Assembly (NCBI RefSeq): GCF_014650995.1
Contig: NZ_BMWA01000002.1
Coordinates: 1 to 64,000 of the forward strand
DNA: 64,000 nucleotides
DNA from: Streptomyces viridiviolaceus
GTDB lineage: Bacteria > Actinomycetota > Actinomycetes > Streptomycetales > Streptomycetaceae
Direction: 5' to 3'
A model generated the notes under the pieces. The model was not told where the DNA came from, did not search any database, and was given only the letters and a program-made list of their open reading frames with translations. Below are positions 1 to 10,185 of this stretch, in pieces. How positions within the stretch are numbered: position 1 is the stretch's first letter; every line of letters starts with the position of its first letter. Made by a program: the position numbers and the translations under genes.

Positions 1-52
1 GAAGCACCGTGAGGTGTGGAGGTGACTGGTACTAATAGGCCGAGGGCTTGTC
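1..52 (+). rRNA. 23S rRNA, 3' end (partial)
   Basis: The first bases carry the typical actinobacterial 23S 3' terminus (GGTACTAATAGGCCGAGGGC at about 30-49). Only the tail is present; the rest lies left of the window. The exact 3' end is approximate. A spacer of about 75 bases, including an AT-rich stretch, separates it from the 5S gene. Confidence 0.85.
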
Positions 53-126
53 CTCAGTTGCTCGCGTCCACTGTGTTGGTTCTGAAACCACGAACAATCG
101 TTGCCGGTTGTTGATTGTTTCATAGT

Positions 127-243
127 GTTTCGGTGGTCATAGCGTAGGGGAAACGCCCGGTTACATTCCGAACCCGGAAGCTAAGCCTTACAGCGCCGAT
201 GGTACTGCAGGGGGGACCCTGTGGGAGAGTAGGACGCCGCCGA
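127..243 (+). rRNA. rrf: 5S ribosomal RNA
   Basis: About 117 bases starting GTTTCGGTGGTCATAGCG and ending in GGACGCCGCCGAAC form a standard Streptomyces 5S rRNA, including the conserved CCGAACCCGGAAG loop. It is the last gene of the rRNA operon and is followed directly by an intrinsic terminator. End positions may be off by one or two bases. Confidence 0.93.
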
Positions 244-253
244 ACAATCATTC

Positions 254-297
254 AAAGGGTTGGACCCCGAACTTCGGTTCCGGGTCCAACCCTTTTT
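254..297 (+). terminator. Intrinsic terminator of the rRNA operon
   Basis: A stem of about 13 base pairs (AAGGGTTGGACCC with GGGTCCAACCCTT) around a CGAACTTCGGTTC loop is followed by a T-run at 291-298. It lies just after 5S rRNA and fits a classical rho-independent terminator. Confidence 0.9.
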
Positions 298-344
298 TGT
301 TCCGTGTCACTTGAAGTTCACGTCGCGCAACCACCATCCCCGGT

Positions 345-1022
345 ATGGGTACTGCTGCAATGCTCAGGGCCGCCGGCGTCGGAGTGGGAGACGAGGTCGT
401 CGTCCCGGCCTTCGGGAACGTTGAAGTGGCCGAGGCTGTCGCCCTGATCGGTGCGCTGCCGGTCTTCGCGGACATAGATCCCGTGTCGTACTGCCTCGAC
501 GCTGCCGCCGTGGAGGCGTCCCTGACGGCACGGACCGCGGCCGTGGTCGTCGTGCACCGGTTCGGTCGGCCGGCGGACATGGGACGGCTGCATGCGATGG
601 GGCAGCGGCACGGACTGCTGGTGCTGGAGCACGGGGAGTCCGAGGCGCCGTACGACGAGATAGCGCAGCGCAGGCAACGAGTGGCCTATCTGGACGCCAA
701 GTTGCGGGGAGTACGGACACCCGACGGGGGTGACGGGCACACCTACCAGCAGTACGTGGTGCGGGTGCCGGGGAACGGGCGGCCGGACCGCGACGCATTC
801 GCCCGGGCCGTGCGCGGCAGGGGAATCGAGTGCCGGGTACCGGTGAAGACCCCTGTGCATCGGCTGCCGGGATTTCGCCGGTGCGTGTCGTTGCCCGAGA
901 CCGAGCGGGCCGCCGACGAGACGTTGGCCCTGCCGGTGGAAGCCGCGCTGACGAAGCGGGACATGCAGCGGATCGTCTCCGCGTGCAATGCGCTCGGGGG
1001 ACTGCTGCAGCCCGCGTTCTGA
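345..1022 (+). CDS. Truncated DegT/DnrJ/EryC1/StrS-type aminotransferase homologue
   Basis: The 225-residue product resembles the sugar aminotransferase (PLP fold I) family. Residues 1-100 match the N-terminal large domain (GVGVGDEVVVPAFGN, then FADIDPVSYCLD). Residues about 130-220 match the C-terminal part (YQQYVVRVP, RGIECRVPV, PVHRLPGF, then LALPVEAALT). The family is normally about 370 residues. The missing middle would contain the PLP-binding lysine motif, because the protein passes from HGESEAPYDE directly to RVAYLDAKLRG. It is therefore probably not a working aminotransferase. ATG 345 is the first usable start in frame and no clear Shine-Dalgarno is visible. It may be a decayed gene or a domain kept for another role. 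Confidence 0.7.
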   Translation: MGTAAMLRAAGVGVGDEVVVPAFGNVEVAEAVALIGALPVFADIDPVSYCLDAAAVEASLTARTAAVVVVHRFGRPADMGRLHAMGQRHGLLVLEHGESEAPYDEIAQRRQRVAYLDAKLRGVRTPDGGDGHTYQQYVVRVPGNGRPDRDAFARAVRGRGIECRVPVKTPVHRLPGFRRCVSLPETERAADETLALPVEAALTKRDMQRIVSACNALGGLLQPAF

Positions 1023-1034
1023 CGGACGTGGTGG

Positions 1035-1064
1035 TTGGGAGCACGGGCCCGGTCGGGGTATGAT
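1035..1064 (+). promoter_or_regulatory. Promoter for tRNA-Thr
   Basis: TTGGGA (1035-1040), an 18-bp spacer and TATGAT (1059-1064) give a housekeeping-type promoter about 40 bases before the tRNA gene. It starts just after the stop codon of the truncated aminotransferase. Confidence 0.55.
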
Positions 1065-1104
1065 CTATTCCGTTGCCGCGAGGGAAACCTCAGGAAAGCA
1101 ACAG

Positions 1105-1177
1105 GCCCCTATAGCTCAGTCGGCAGAGCGTCTCCATGGTAAGGAGAAGGTCAACGGTTCGATTCCGTTTGGGGGCT
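1105..1177 (+). tRNA. tRNA-Thr (anticodon GGU)
   Basis: The 73-base gene folds as a cloverleaf. Acceptor GCCCCTA pairs with TGGGGGC, the D-arm is GCTC...GAGC, the anticodon stem TCTCC/GGAGA encloses loop ATGGTAA with anticodon GGT, and the T-arm contains TTCGATT. No CCA is encoded. The discriminator base is T. Confidence 0.95.
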
Positions 1178-1184
1178 CCGACAG

Positions 1185-1218
1185 AAAGGCCCCGCCCATT
1201 CGGGCGGGGCCTTTTTTT
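1185..1218. terminator. Bidirectional terminator between tRNA-Thr and osaC
   Basis: A perfect 13-bp stem (AAAGGCCCCGCCC with its complement) around an ATTC loop is followed by seven T on the plus strand. It ends the tRNA transcript and, read from the other strand, sits just beyond the osaC stop codon. Confidence 0.9.
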
Positions 1219-1224
1219 CATGTC

Positions 1225-3978
1225 CTAGTCCTGGTGCGGTTCCGGCACGCGCATCGCCAGGATCGCCATGTCGTCGGACGGGGCGTCCGACGCGAAACGC
1301 TCCACCGCGCGCATGATGCGGGCCGCCACCGCGCCGGCCGTGAGGCCTGTGCAGGTCGTCAGGACGTCCGCGAGGCCGTCGTCGCCCAGCATGCGGGTGC
1401 CCTCGCGGCGTTCGGTGACCCCGTCCGTGACGCAGAGGAGGACGTCGCCGGGGTCGAGGGTCACGGTCTGCTCGTACAACTCCAGGTCCTCCAGGACGCC
1501 GAGGAGCGGCTGGGGTTCCGCAGCCGGTTCGACCGTGCCGTCCTGGCGGAGGCGGAGCGGAAGCGGGTGGCCGGCGCAGACGACCTTCAGTTCCGCGCTG
1601 CCGTCCTCCTGAGGGCGCATCTCGCCGTACAGAAGGGTGAGGAAGCGGCTGCGGGCGCCCTCGTCGAGGATCGCGGAGTTGAGGCGCTCCAGGACCGCCG
1701 GGCCGCTCAGTCCCTCGCGGGCGAGGAGACGCAGGGCGTGCCGGGCGAGGCCGGTGACCGCCGCCGCGTTCGGGCCCGTACCGCAGACGTCGCCGATGGC
1801 GAACCCGTATGCGCCGTCGCTGATGGGGAACAGGTCGTAGAAGTCACCGCCGACCTCGTTGCCCTCGCCGGCGGCGCGGTAGATGACCTCCACCTCCACC
1901 CCGTCGATCAGGGGCAGCTCGGGCGGCAGGAGGCTGCGCTGGAGGGACTGGCTGATGGCCGTGCGCTCCGAGTAGAGGCGGGCGTTGTCCAGGGCGAGGG
2001 CGGCCCGGCGGGACAAGTCCTCGGCCAGTTCCAGGATCTCCTGGCGGAAGTGCTCGTCGGTGGGCTTGCCGAGGGTCAGCATGCCGATGACGCGGTTGCG
2101 GGCGACGAGGGGCAGGACCACCGTCTCCCCACCGACCGCGGAGGCGGTGGCCAGGGTCGGGCCGATTCCCGGCGTCACCTGCTGCGTGGGGCCGCCGCTC
2201 AGGCCCAGGCTGCGCATGGAGGTGCGCAGCGCCGCCTGGTGGGCCACCTCGCCGGGTGCCGACCAGACGCGGGCGCCCGGGGTGGGTACCGGGTCGGGCG
2301 CGGGGACCTTCGCCAGCAGGGACTTGATGCCGTCGATGAGTTCCTCGTCCTCGTGCAGGACGTACGACAGGTACGGCTCCGACGCCTGGTCGGCGATGGT
2401 GTAGACGGCGCACCAGGTGGCCAGGGTGGGGACCGTCATCTGGGCCATCAGGGCCAGGGTCTGGTCGCGGTCCAGGGTGCCGGCGAGGAGGTCGGAGGCC
2501 TCGACGAGGAAGCTGAGGGAGCCGCGGCGCAGGCGTTCCAGTTCGCCCAGGCGGGCGGACTCGACGGCCAGGGCGATGCGGTCGGCGGCGAACTGAAGGC
2601 GCAGGGCCTCCTCGTTGGAGTAACGGCCGGCGGCCTCCGCGGCGACGCCGAGGGAGCCGGTGAGGCGGCCCTCGACCTTCAGGGGGACCGTGACGACCGA
2701 GCGCATGCCCGTGCCGTTCAGCAGCGGCACCGCGCCGGGGACGGCCGCCAGGTCGTCGTGGACGGCGGGCATGCGGGCGGAGCCGTAGCGGCCGGGGCCG
2801 GCCTCGACGGGGACGCGGGCGAAGCGCTGGCGGGCGGAGGGCAGTCCGGTGGAGGCGCGGACCTCCAACTCGGTTTCGTCGTCGGTCGCGAGCAGCAGGA
2901 AGGCGGCGTCGCCGTCGAGCATGTCGCGGGCGCGTTCGACCGTGCGCTGGAGGAGACCGTCGAGGTCGTCGGGGGCGGGGGAGCCGATGAACACCTCGAA
3001 GGGATCGGTGCTCTGGCCCTCGACGGATGCCGACGTGTCGGAGGCCGGGGTCCGCAACGGGGTCTGCAGAACAGCCCGTTCGGGGTCCCGGACGAGGAGG
3101 CAGACGGTTGACGGCTCCCCGCTGGTGTCGCGGACGCGGAGGTGGGAGGCGTACACCGGGGTGACGCGGCCGTTGGCGCCGCGGATGCCGTAGCTGCCCT
3201 CCCAGCGGGAGAGCTGGAGCGCCTCCGCGATGCCGGTGCTGGTGCCCGGCGTGTGCGGCCAGGCGGCGAGGTCGGTCAGGGGCTTGCCGGTGACCTGCTC
3301 GGCCGGGTACCCGAAGAGTTCCTCGGCGTCCTCGTTCCAGGCGGTGATGGTGCCGGTGCGGTCGATCTGGACGACGGCGACGCGGACGCGGCCGTCGGCG
3401 AGCGGCAGGAGGTCGGCCGGGAGGGAGGGCCCGGCGGTGCGGGTGCCGACCGGGCGTTCGGGGAGGGCGAGCTGGAACCAGACGTTCTTGTGGGTCGGGG
3501 TGTACTCGACGCCCCAGCGGCCCGCCAGGGCGGCGCACAGCTGGAGGCCGCGTCCGCCCTCGCGGTCGGGGCTGCCCATGTTGACGGCGGAGCCCTGGAG
3601 GGGGACCTCGCGTTCGGGGTAGCGGTCGGCCACCTCGATGCGTACCCCTTCGTCGGTGCGCAGGCAGACCACGTCGGCGGCGGTGCCGGCGTGCACCACG
3701 GCGTTGGTGACCAGTTCACTGGTGAGCACCACGGCGTCGTCGACGATGTCGGCGTAGCCCCAGCCCTGAAGGGTGTCGCGGACGAAGGAGCGGGCGCTCG
3801 CCACCGATCGTCCGACGGGCTCGAAGCTGGCGGCCGCGCGCGCGGTGATCACAGAACTCCTCGACCCTCTCTCCCCGTGCACGGCCTCGTGGCCGACCGG
3901 CTCGTGCCGCTGCTGCGGCAGATCCCCCGTCGGCCCGGGGTCCGGGGGCTGTTCCCCCGGGATCAGTCCGGTGGTCAT
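1225..3978 (-). CDS. osaC: OsaC: anti-sigma kinase / PAS / GAF / PP2C phosphatase, modulator of SigB
   Basis: The 917-residue multidomain regulator reads, in order: RsbW-type HATPase (about 45-170, LTSELVTNAVVHAG and GGRGLQL), PAS (about 198-300), two GAF domains (about 330-475 and 490-665) and a C-terminal SpoIIE/PP2C phosphatase (672-915) with metal-binding GGDFYD, VTDGVTE and SDDMA. ATG 3978 was chosen because GGAGGGG lies about 10 bases upstream; the frame stays open further upstream without support. It is divergent from osaAB, as I recall for S. coelicolor osaC (SCO5747), whose product binds SigB and returns its activity to normal after osmotic stress. The symbol rests on domain order plus position. 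Confidence 0.85.
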   Translation of the reverse strand: MTTGLIPGEQPPDPGPTGDLPQQRHEPVGHEAVHGERGSRSSVITARAAASFEPVGRSVASARSFVRDTLQGWGYADIVDDAVVLTSELVTNAVVHAGTAADVVCLRTDEGVRIEVADRYPEREVPLQGSAVNMGSPDREGGRGLQLCAALAGRWGVEYTPTHKNVWFQLALPERPVGTRTAGPSLPADLLPLADGRVRVAVVQIDRTGTITAWNEDAEELFGYPAEQVTGKPLTDLAAWPHTPGTSTGIAEALQLSRWEGSYGIRGANGRVTPVYASHLRVRDTSGEPSTVCLLVRDPERAVLQTPLRTPASDTSASVEGQSTDPFEVFIGSPAPDDLDGLLQRTVERARDMLDGDAAFLLLATDDETELEVRASTGLPSARQRFARVPVEAGPGRYGSARMPAVHDDLAAVPGAVPLLNGTGMRSVVTVPLKVEGRLTGSLGVAAEAAGRYSNEEALRLQFAADRIALAVESARLGELERLRRGSLSFLVEASDLLAGTLDRDQTLALMAQMTVPTLATWCAVYTIADQASEPYLSYVLHEDEELIDGIKSLLAKVPAPDPVPTPGARVWSAPGEVAHQAALRTSMRSLGLSGGPTQQVTPGIGPTLATASAVGGETVVLPLVARNRVIGMLTLGKPTDEHFRQEILELAEDLSRRAALALDNARLYSERTAISQSLQRSLLPPELPLIDGVEVEVIYRAAGEGNEVGGDFYDLFPISDGAYGFAIGDVCGTGPNAAAVTGLARHALRLLAREGLSGPAVLERLNSAILDEGARSRFLTLLYGEMRPQEDGSAELKVVCAGHPLPLRLRQDGTVEPAAEPQPLLGVLEDLELYEQTVTLDPGDVLLCVTDGVTERREGTRMLGDDGLADVLTTCTGLTAGAVAARIMRAVERFASDAPSDDMAILAMRVPEPHQD

Positions 3979-4371
3979 GTTTCCGGCCGCCCCTCCGATG
4001 CCCGCTCGTCTCCGTGCCACCGCCCAGGCCGGGCAAACCGGCATGGCTGGACAGCCGCATGCAAGGTTACTTACCTTCGCCGTCCATGCTGATGCCGGTC
4101 CGCAGTGTTTCCGCCCGGAGGGTGTGCGGACGATGTGCGAAGCTGCCGAACTGTTATGGCCTGGTTCGGCCGGGGTGAAACACTGGGCAAGCTTCCTGTG
4201 AAGGTCCGGGCGGACCGATTGGTCGCGGCGTACGGCGGGCAGCAGCGCTGGAGCGGCCCGGCGCGTGGCCAGGAATGCGCGACGGAACGGGAAGTACGCG
4301 GCAGTAACCGGTACGCCGAGCGGTGGTACCCGGGCACAGCAGTAATGGTCGACCCCTGCGGGAGGGACACA
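3979..4371. other. Divergent osaC-osaA intergenic region
   Basis: These 393 bases separate two divergent osmotic-response genes and must hold both promoters. The osaC Shine-Dalgarno lies at about 3988-3994 (minus strand) and the osaA one at about 4361-4366. The osaA frame stays open through the whole region with an ATG at 4345, but that start lacks a ribosome site as good as GTG 4372. I could not pick a convincing -10/-35 pair. Confidence 0.5.
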
Positions 4372-7300
4372 GTGGAGTCTGGCGCAGCGACGCGGGGCAC
4401 GAAGGCGCGCGCGAAGGGCGGACAGTCCCCGAACAACCAGGGCAGGGCGCGGGGTGGCACCACCACGGTGGACACGGCCGCGCTGAACCGGCTGCTGGCG
4501 GCTCTCGTGGCCATGCGTGAGGGGAACTTCCGCCGGCGGCTCACGGTGTCCGGGGACGGCGTGATGTCGGAGATCGCGGCGGTCTTCAACGAGGTGGCCG
4601 ACCGCAATCTGCATCTCACCGGCGAGCTGGCGCGGGTGCGGCGCATGGTCGGACGTGAGGGGAAGCTCACGGAGCGGCTGGAGACGGGGGCCTGCGAGGG
4701 CTCCTGGGCGGCGGCGATCGACAACTCGAACGCGCTCGTGGACGACCTCGTACGACCCGTCTCCGAGGTCAGCCGGGTGCTGTCGGCGGTGGCGGACGGT
4801 GATCTGTCACCCCGGATGGAGCTACGGTCGCCGGCGCCGGAGGGCCCCGGGCATCCGCTGCGCGGCGAGTTCCTGAAGGTCTCGCGGACCGTGAACAACC
4901 TGGTGGACCAGCTGTCGACGTTCACCGACGAGGTCACGCGCGTGGCCAGCGAGGTCGGTACCGAGGGCAAGCTGGGCGGACAGGCCCAGGTGCGCGGGAT
5001 GTCGGGTTCCTGGAAGGACCTCACGGACTCGGTCAACACGATGGCGTACCGGCTGACGGCCCAGGTGCGGGACATCGCGCTGGTGACGACGGCGGTCGCC
5101 AAGGGCGATCTGTCACGCAAGGTCACGGTTCACGTGGCCGGCGAGATGCTGGAGCTGAAGAACACCGTCAACACGATGGTGGACCAGCTCTCCGCCTTCT
5201 CCTCCGAGGTGACGCGCGTCGCCCGTGAGGTGGGCACCGAGGGTGCGCTGGGCGGGCAGGCCCAGGTGCCGGGTGTGGCCGGTGTGTGGAAGGAGCTGAC
5301 GGATTCCGTCAACACCATGGCCGGGAACCTCACCGCCCAGGTGCGCGGGATCTCCGAGGTGACGACCGCGGTGGCCAACGGCGACCTGTCGCGGAAGGTG
5401 ACCGTGCCGGCCCGCGGCGAGGTCGCGCAGCTCGCCGAGACGATCAACCAGATGACCGAGACGCTGCGGATCTTCGCGGACGAGGTCACGCGCGTGGCCA
5501 ACGAGGTCGGTGCCGAGGGGCGGCTCGGTGGCCAGGCGAACGTGCCGGGAGCGGCGGGTACGTGGAAGGACCTCACCGATTCGGTGAACACGGTGTTCCG
5601 GAACCTGACCACTCAGGTGCGGGACATCGCCGCCGTGACGACGGCCGTGGCCAACGGCGACCTGTCGCAGAAGGTCACCGTCGACGTGGCCGGCGAGATG
5701 CTGGAGCTGAAGAACACGGTCAACACGATGGTGGACCAGCTGTCCGCCTTCGGTGCCGAGGTCACGCGGGTGGCCCGGGAAGTCGGTGTCGAGGGCGAGC
5801 TGGGCGGTCAGGCGCAGGTGCCGGGGGCGGCGGGTACCTGGAAGGACCTGACGGACTCGGTCAACACGGCCTTCCGGAACCTCACCGGGCAGGTGCGCAA
5901 CATCGCCCAGGTGACGACGGCCGTGGCCAACGGAGACCTGTCGCAGAAGGTCACCGTGGACGTCTCCGGTGAGATGCTCCAGCTGAAGAACACCGTGAAC
6001 ACGATGGTGGACCAGCTGTCGAGCTTCGCCGACCAGGTCACGCGGATGGCCCGGGACGTGGGCACGGAGGGCCGCCTCGGGGGTCAGGCCCGTGTCGACG
6101 GCGTGTCGGGGACCTGGAAGGAGCTGACGGACTCCGTCAACTTCATGGCCGGGAACCTGACGTCCCAGGTGCGGCAGATCGCCCAGGTGACGACGGCGGT
6201 GGCGCGGGGTGACCTGTCGCAGAAGATCGACGTCGACGCGCGCGGGGAGATCCTGGAGCTGAAGAACACCATCAACACGATGGTCGACCAGCTCTCCGCG
6301 TTCGCCGAGCAGGTCACGCGGGTCGCCCGTGAGGTGGGCACGGAGGGTCGCCTCGGCGGCCAGGCCCAGGTGCCCGGCGTCGCCGGTGTGTGGCGGGACC
6401 TGACCGACTCGGTGAACGGCATGGCCGGGAACCTGACCGCGCAGGTGCGCAACATCGCGCAGGTGGCGACGGCGGTGGCCCGCGGTGACCTGTCCCAGAA
6501 GATCACCGTGGACGCGCGCGGGGAGATCCTGGAGCTGAAGAACACCCTGAACACGATGGTCGACCAGCTGTCGTCGTTCGCCCAGGAGGTCACACGGGTC
6601 GCCCGCGAGGTGGGTACGGAGGGCATCCTCGGCGGCCAGGCGGAGGTGCAGGGTGTCTCCGGCACCTGGAAGGACCTCACGCAGTCCGTGAACGGCATGG
6701 CCAACAACCTGACCATGCAGGTCCGCAACATCGCCGAGGTGACGACGGCCGTCGCCAAGGGCGACCTGTCGAAGAAGATCACCGTCGACGCCAAGGGCGA
6801 GATCCTCGAGCTGGTCACGACCGTCAACACGATGGTCGACCAGCTGTCGTCGTTCGCCGAGCAGGTCACGCGGGTCGCCCGTGAGGTGGGTACGGAGGGC
6901 ATCCTCGGCGGCCAGGCGCACGTGCCGGGCGTCGTGGGCATCTGGAAGGACCTCAGCGACAACGTCAACCTGATGGCCAAGAACCTCACCGTCCAGGTGC
7001 GGAACATCTCCCAGGTGGCGGCGGCCGTCGCCAACGGCGACCTGACGCGGACGGTGACGATCGAGGCGCGTGGCGAGGTCGCCCAGCTCGCCGAGACCTT
7101 CAACACGATGGTGAAGACGCTGAGTTCGTTCGCCGACCAGGTCACCAAGGTGGCCCGTGAGGTGGGCACGGACGGCATCCTCGGCGGCCAGGCGCACGTG
7201 CCGGGTGTGGCCGGCACCTGGAAGGACCTCACCGAGTCGGTGAACCAGATGGCGTCCAACCTGACCGGTCAGGTGCGCAACATCGCCATGGTCACGACCG

Positions 7301-9852
7301 CCATCGCCAAGGGTGACCTGACCAAGAAGATCGACATCGACGCGCGCGGGGAGATCCTGGAGCTGAAGACGACCATCAACACGATGGTCGACCAGTTGTC
7401 GTCCTTCGCCGAGGAGGTCACGCGCGTGGCCCGCGAGGTGGGCACGGAGGGACAGCTCGGCGGGCAGGCACGCGTGCGTGACGTCGACGGCACCTGGCGG
7501 GACCTGACCGAGTCGGTGAACGAGATGGCCGGGAACCTGACCCGGCAGGTGCGCGCCATCGCGCGCGTGGCGACGGCGGTGACCCGCGGCGACCTGAACC
7601 TGAAGATCGACGTGGACGCCTCCGGGGAGATCCAGGAGCTTCAGGACTACATCAACAAGATGATCGCCAACCTGCGCGACACCACGATCGCCAACAAGGA
7701 GCAGGACTGGCTCAAGGGCAATCTCGCCCGGATCTCCGCGCTGATGCAGGGCCGCCGCGACCTCCAGGACGTGGCCTCTCTGATCATGAGTGAGCTGACC
7801 CCGGTGGTCTCGGCGCAGCACGGCGCGTTCTTCCTCGCCATGCCCCTCGTCGACGGACAGGAGCCGGCCGCCGCCGACGACGACCAGTACGAGCTGCGCA
7901 TGCTCGGGTCGTACGGCTATTCGATGGGCTCCATGCCCACGTCGTTCCGGCCGGGTGAGGCACTGGTCGGGACGGCCGCCCAGGAGAAGCGCACGATCCT
8001 CGTGGAGAACGCGCCGAGCGGGTACCTGAAGATCTCCTCCGGGCTCGGGGAGGCGCCGCCCGCCCAGGTGATCGTCCTTCCGGTGCTGTTCGAGGGGAAG
8101 GTGCTCGGCGTCATCGAGCTGGCGTCCTTCACCCCGTTCACACAGATCCAGAAGGACTTCCTCAACCAGATCGCCGAGATGATCGCGACGAGCGTCAACA
8201 CCATCTCCGTCAACACCAAGACGGAGGTGCTGCTGAAGCAGTCGCAGGAGCTGACCGAGCAACTGCGCGAGCGGTCGGAGGAGTTGGAGCAGCGGCAGAA
8301 GGCGCTGCAGTCGTCCAACGCGGAACTGGAGGAGAAGGCCGAGCTGTTGGCGCAGCAGAACCGCGACATCGAGGTGAAGAACACCGAGATCGAGGAGGCG
8401 CGGCAGGTCCTGGAGGAGCGTGCCGAGCAGCTCGCGGTGTCGATGCGCTACAAGAGCGAGTTCCTCGCCAACATGTCGCACGAGCTGCGTACGCCGCTCA
8501 ACTCGCTGCTGATCCTGGCCAAGTTGCTGGCCGACAACGCCGAAGGGAACCTCTCCCCGAAGCAGGTCGAGTTCGCCGAGACCATCCACGGCGCCGGGTC
8601 GGACCTGCTGCAGCTCATCAACGACATCCTCGACCTGTCGAAGGTCGAGGCGGGCAAGATGGACGTCTCGCCGACGCGCATCGCGCTCGTCCAGCTCGTG
8701 GACTACGTGGAGGCGACCTTCCGGCCGCTGACCGCGGAGAAGGGCCTGGACCTGTCCGTGCGGGTGTCCCCGGAGCTGCCCGCCACGCTGCACACCGACG
8801 AGCAGCGGCTGCTGCAGGTGCTGCGCAACCTGCTGTCCAACGCGGTGAAGTTCACCGACTCCGGATCGGTCGAGCTGGTCATCCGGCCCGCGCGCGACGA
8901 CGTCCCGCAGGCGATCCGGGAGCAGCTGCTGGAGGCGGGCTCGGTGACCGATCCGGACGCGGATCTGATCGCGTTCTCCGTGACGGACACCGGCATCGGG
9001 ATCGCGGCGAGCAAGATGCGGGTCATCTTCGAGGCGTTCAAGCAGGCCGACGGCACCACCAGTCGCAAGTACGGCGGCACGGGCCTGGGGCTGTCGATCT
9101 CGCGGGAGATCGCGCAGCTGCTGGGCGGTGAGATCCACGCGCAGAGCGAACCGGGGCGCGGCTCGACGTTCACGCTGTACCTGCCGCTGCACCTGAGCGA
9201 GCTGCCCCCGCACGGCTACCAGCAGGCCCTGCCGGCTCTGGGGGCGGGCGAGCTGGTGGCGTCCGCGGCCGCCGAGCTGCCCGCGGGGCCGCCGGACGCG
9301 CAGACGGAGACGCCGGCCGAGGTGAAGTCGTACCAGGAGACGCAGAACGGTGCCGCCGCGTTGTTCCGGCGCCGCCGCAAGGCCGCGCCGGAGCCCGAGC
9401 AGCGGCCCGCGCCGCAGGAGCAGCGGCCGGCCGCCGAGCGGGACGCGGCGTCGCAGTCCCGCCGCGGCATCCGGTTCGGCGGCGAGAAGGTACTGATCGT
9501 CGACGACGACATCCGCAACGTCTTCGCGCTCACCAGCGTCCTGGAGCAGCACGGTCTGTCCGTGCTGTACGCCGAGAACGGCCGCGAGGGGATCGAGGTG
9601 CTGGAGCAGCACGAGGACGTGGCGGTCGTCCTGATGGACATCATGATGCCCGAGATGGACGGATATGCGACGACCACGGCGATTCGCCGGATGCCGCAGT
9701 TCGCGGGCCTGCCGATCATCGCTCTGACCGCGAAGGCGATGAAGGGCGACCGGGAGAAGGCGATCGAGTCGGGCGCCTCCGATTATGTGACCAAGCCGGT
9801 GGACCCCGATCACCTGCTCACGGTGATGGAGCAGTGGATGCGCGGCGAGTGA
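4372..9852 (+). CDS. osaA: OsaA: cytoplasmic hybrid histidine kinase with HAMP array
   Basis: The 1826-residue product has no membrane segment. Residues about 50-1110 are a HAMP-repeat array with a 92-residue period (LTDSVNTM, GDLSx[18 protein letters not shown], GGQAxVxG). A GAF domain (about 1130-1290), a long coiled coil, HisKA ([11 protein letters not shown], phospho-acceptor His about 1370), HATPase ([23 protein letters not shown]), a Pro/Glu linker and a C-terminal receiver ([11 protein letters not shown], Asp about 1756) follow. GTG 4372 was chosen because GGGAGG precedes it by 7 bases. In S. coelicolor, OsaA with OsaB is needed for development under osmotic stress. osaB follows after 333 bases. 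Confidence 0.9.
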   Translation: MESGAATRGTKARAKGGQSPNNQGRARGGTTTVDTAALNRLLAALVAMREGNFRRRLTVSGDGVMSEIAAVFNEVADRNLHLTGELARVRRMVGREGKLTERLETGACEGSWAAAIDNSNALVDDLVRPVSEVSRVLSAVADGDLSPRMELRSPAPEGPGHPLRGEFLKVSRTVNNLVDQLSTFTDEVTRVASEVGTEGKLGGQAQVRGMSGSWKDLTDSVNTMAYRLTAQVRDIALVTTAVAKGDLSRKVTVHVAGEMLELKNTVNTMVDQLSAFSSEVTRVAREVGTEGALGGQAQVPGVAGVWKELTDSVNTMAGNLTAQVRGISEVTTAVANGDLSRKVTVPARGEVAQLAETINQMTETLRIFADEVTRVANEVGAEGRLGGQANVPGAAGTWKDLTDSVNTVFRNLTTQVRDIAAVTTAVANGDLSQKVTVDVAGEMLELKNTVNTMVDQLSAFGAEVTRVAREVGVEGELGGQAQVPGAAGTWKDLTDSVNTAFRNLTGQVRNIAQVTTAVANGDLSQKVTVDVSGEMLQLKNTVNTMVDQLSSFADQVTRMARDVGTEGRLGGQARVDGVSGTWKELTDSVNFMAGNLTSQVRQIAQVTTAVARGDLSQKIDVDARGEILELKNTINTMVDQLSAFAEQVTRVAREVGTEGRLGGQAQVPGVAGVWRDLTDSVNGMAGNLTAQVRNIAQVATAVARGDLSQKITVDARGEILELKNTLNTMVDQLSSFAQEVTRVAREVGTEGILGGQAEVQGVSGTWKDLTQSVNGMANNLTMQVRNIAEVTTAVAKGDLSKKITVDAKGEILELVTTVNTMVDQLSSFAEQVTRVAREVGTEGILGGQAHVPGVVGIWKDLSDNVNLMAKNLTVQVRNISQVAAAVANGDLTRTVTIEARGEVAQLAETFNTMVKTLSSFADQVTKVAREVGTDGILGGQAHVPGVAGTWKDLTESVNQMASNLTGQVRNIAMVTTAIAKGDLTKKIDIDARGEILELKTTINTMVDQLSSFAEEVTRVAREVGTEGQLGGQARVRDVDGTWRDLTESVNEMAGNLTRQVRAIARVATAVTRGDLNLKIDVDASGEIQELQDYINKMIANLRDTTIANKEQDWLKGNLARISALMQGRRDLQDVASLIMSELTPVVSAQHGAFFLAMPLVDGQEPAAADDDQYELRMLGSYGYSMGSMPTSFRPGEALVGTAAQEKRTILVENAPSGYLKISSGLGEAPPAQVIVLPVLFEGKVLGVIELASFTPFTQIQKDFLNQIAEMIATSVNTISVNTKTEVLLKQSQELTEQLRERSEELEQRQKALQSSNAELEEKAELLAQQNRDIEVKNTEIEEARQVLEERAEQLAVSMRYKSEFLANMSHELRTPLNSLLILAKLLADNAEGNLSPKQVEFAETIHGAGSDLLQLINDILDLSKVEAGKMDVSPTRIALVQLVDYVEATFRPLTAEKGLDLSVRVSPELPATLHTDEQRLLQVLRNLLSNAVKFTDSGSVELVIRPARDDVPQAIREQLLEAGSVTDPDADLIAFSVTDTGIGIAASKMRVIFEAFKQADGTTSRKYGGTGLGLSISREIAQLLGGEIHAQSEPGRGSTFTLYLPLHLSELPPHGYQQALPALGAGELVASAAAELPAGPPDAQTETPAEVKSYQETQNGAAALFRRRRKAAPEPEQRPAPQEQRPAAERDAASQSRRGIRFGGEKVLIVDDDIRNVFALTSVLEQHGLSVLYAENGREGIEVLEQHEDVAVVLMDIMMPEMDGYATTTAIRRMPQFAGLPIIALTAKAMKGDREKAIESGASDYVTKPVDPDHLLTVMEQWMRGE
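4900..7660 (+). repeat. In-frame 276-bp tandem repeats inside osaA
   Basis: The motif CTSGGCGGNCAG (encoding LGGQ) recurs at exactly 276-bp steps from 4972 to 7456, ten copies in all. Each copy encodes one 92-residue poly-HAMP unit. No base is gained or lost between copies, so there is selection on length and register. Degenerate HAMP units flank the array on both sides. Confidence 0.9.
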
Positions 9853-10185
9853 GGGGTACGGTCGGAAGCAGCCGCTCCGGCGTGCGATCGTGGTGCGTGC
9901 GAAAGTGACGGGATACTTCGTTGTTCACGCGGAGTTGCTGACTCAGTGTGCTCGAAGTCGTGTAGAAGTGCGGGATTCGGGGAACCTTCTGGTCTCCTGC
10001 TGCGTTTCTGCTACGTGCACAGTGACATCGCGGTGACAGGGTGTGGCGACGGGCGGGGTGCGGCTACGATGACCGGCACAAGGACGGACGGCGCAAGGGA
10101 GTCGTCCCCTGGGGCGGCACCCGCCGGTGTCACCCCAAGTCCTGCGGACAGGGGAGGCCCCACGCCGGGGCGAGGAGGGCGGGCC
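9853..10185 (+). other. osaA-osaB intergenic region
   Basis: These 333 bases lie between the two members of the osmotic two-component pair. The osaB frame is open back to 9946 with possible starts at 9946 and 10069. The codon use there looks less constrained and only ATG 10186 has a clear ribosome site. A separate osaB promoter is likely given the gap, but I could not assign one. Confidence 0.4.

Noticed and set aside
988..3111. A 707-codon open frame through tRNA-Thr and antisense to osaC
   Set aside because: It reads through a tRNA gene and a terminator and mirrors the osaC codons; no ribosome site or domain.
5113..9813. A 1566-codon open frame antisense to osaA
   Set aside because: It is a by-product of high-GC codon use and the repeats on the opposite strand. 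Its translation is His/Leu/Arg/Gly/Val-rich with no family motif, whereas the plus-strand product is a clear kinase.
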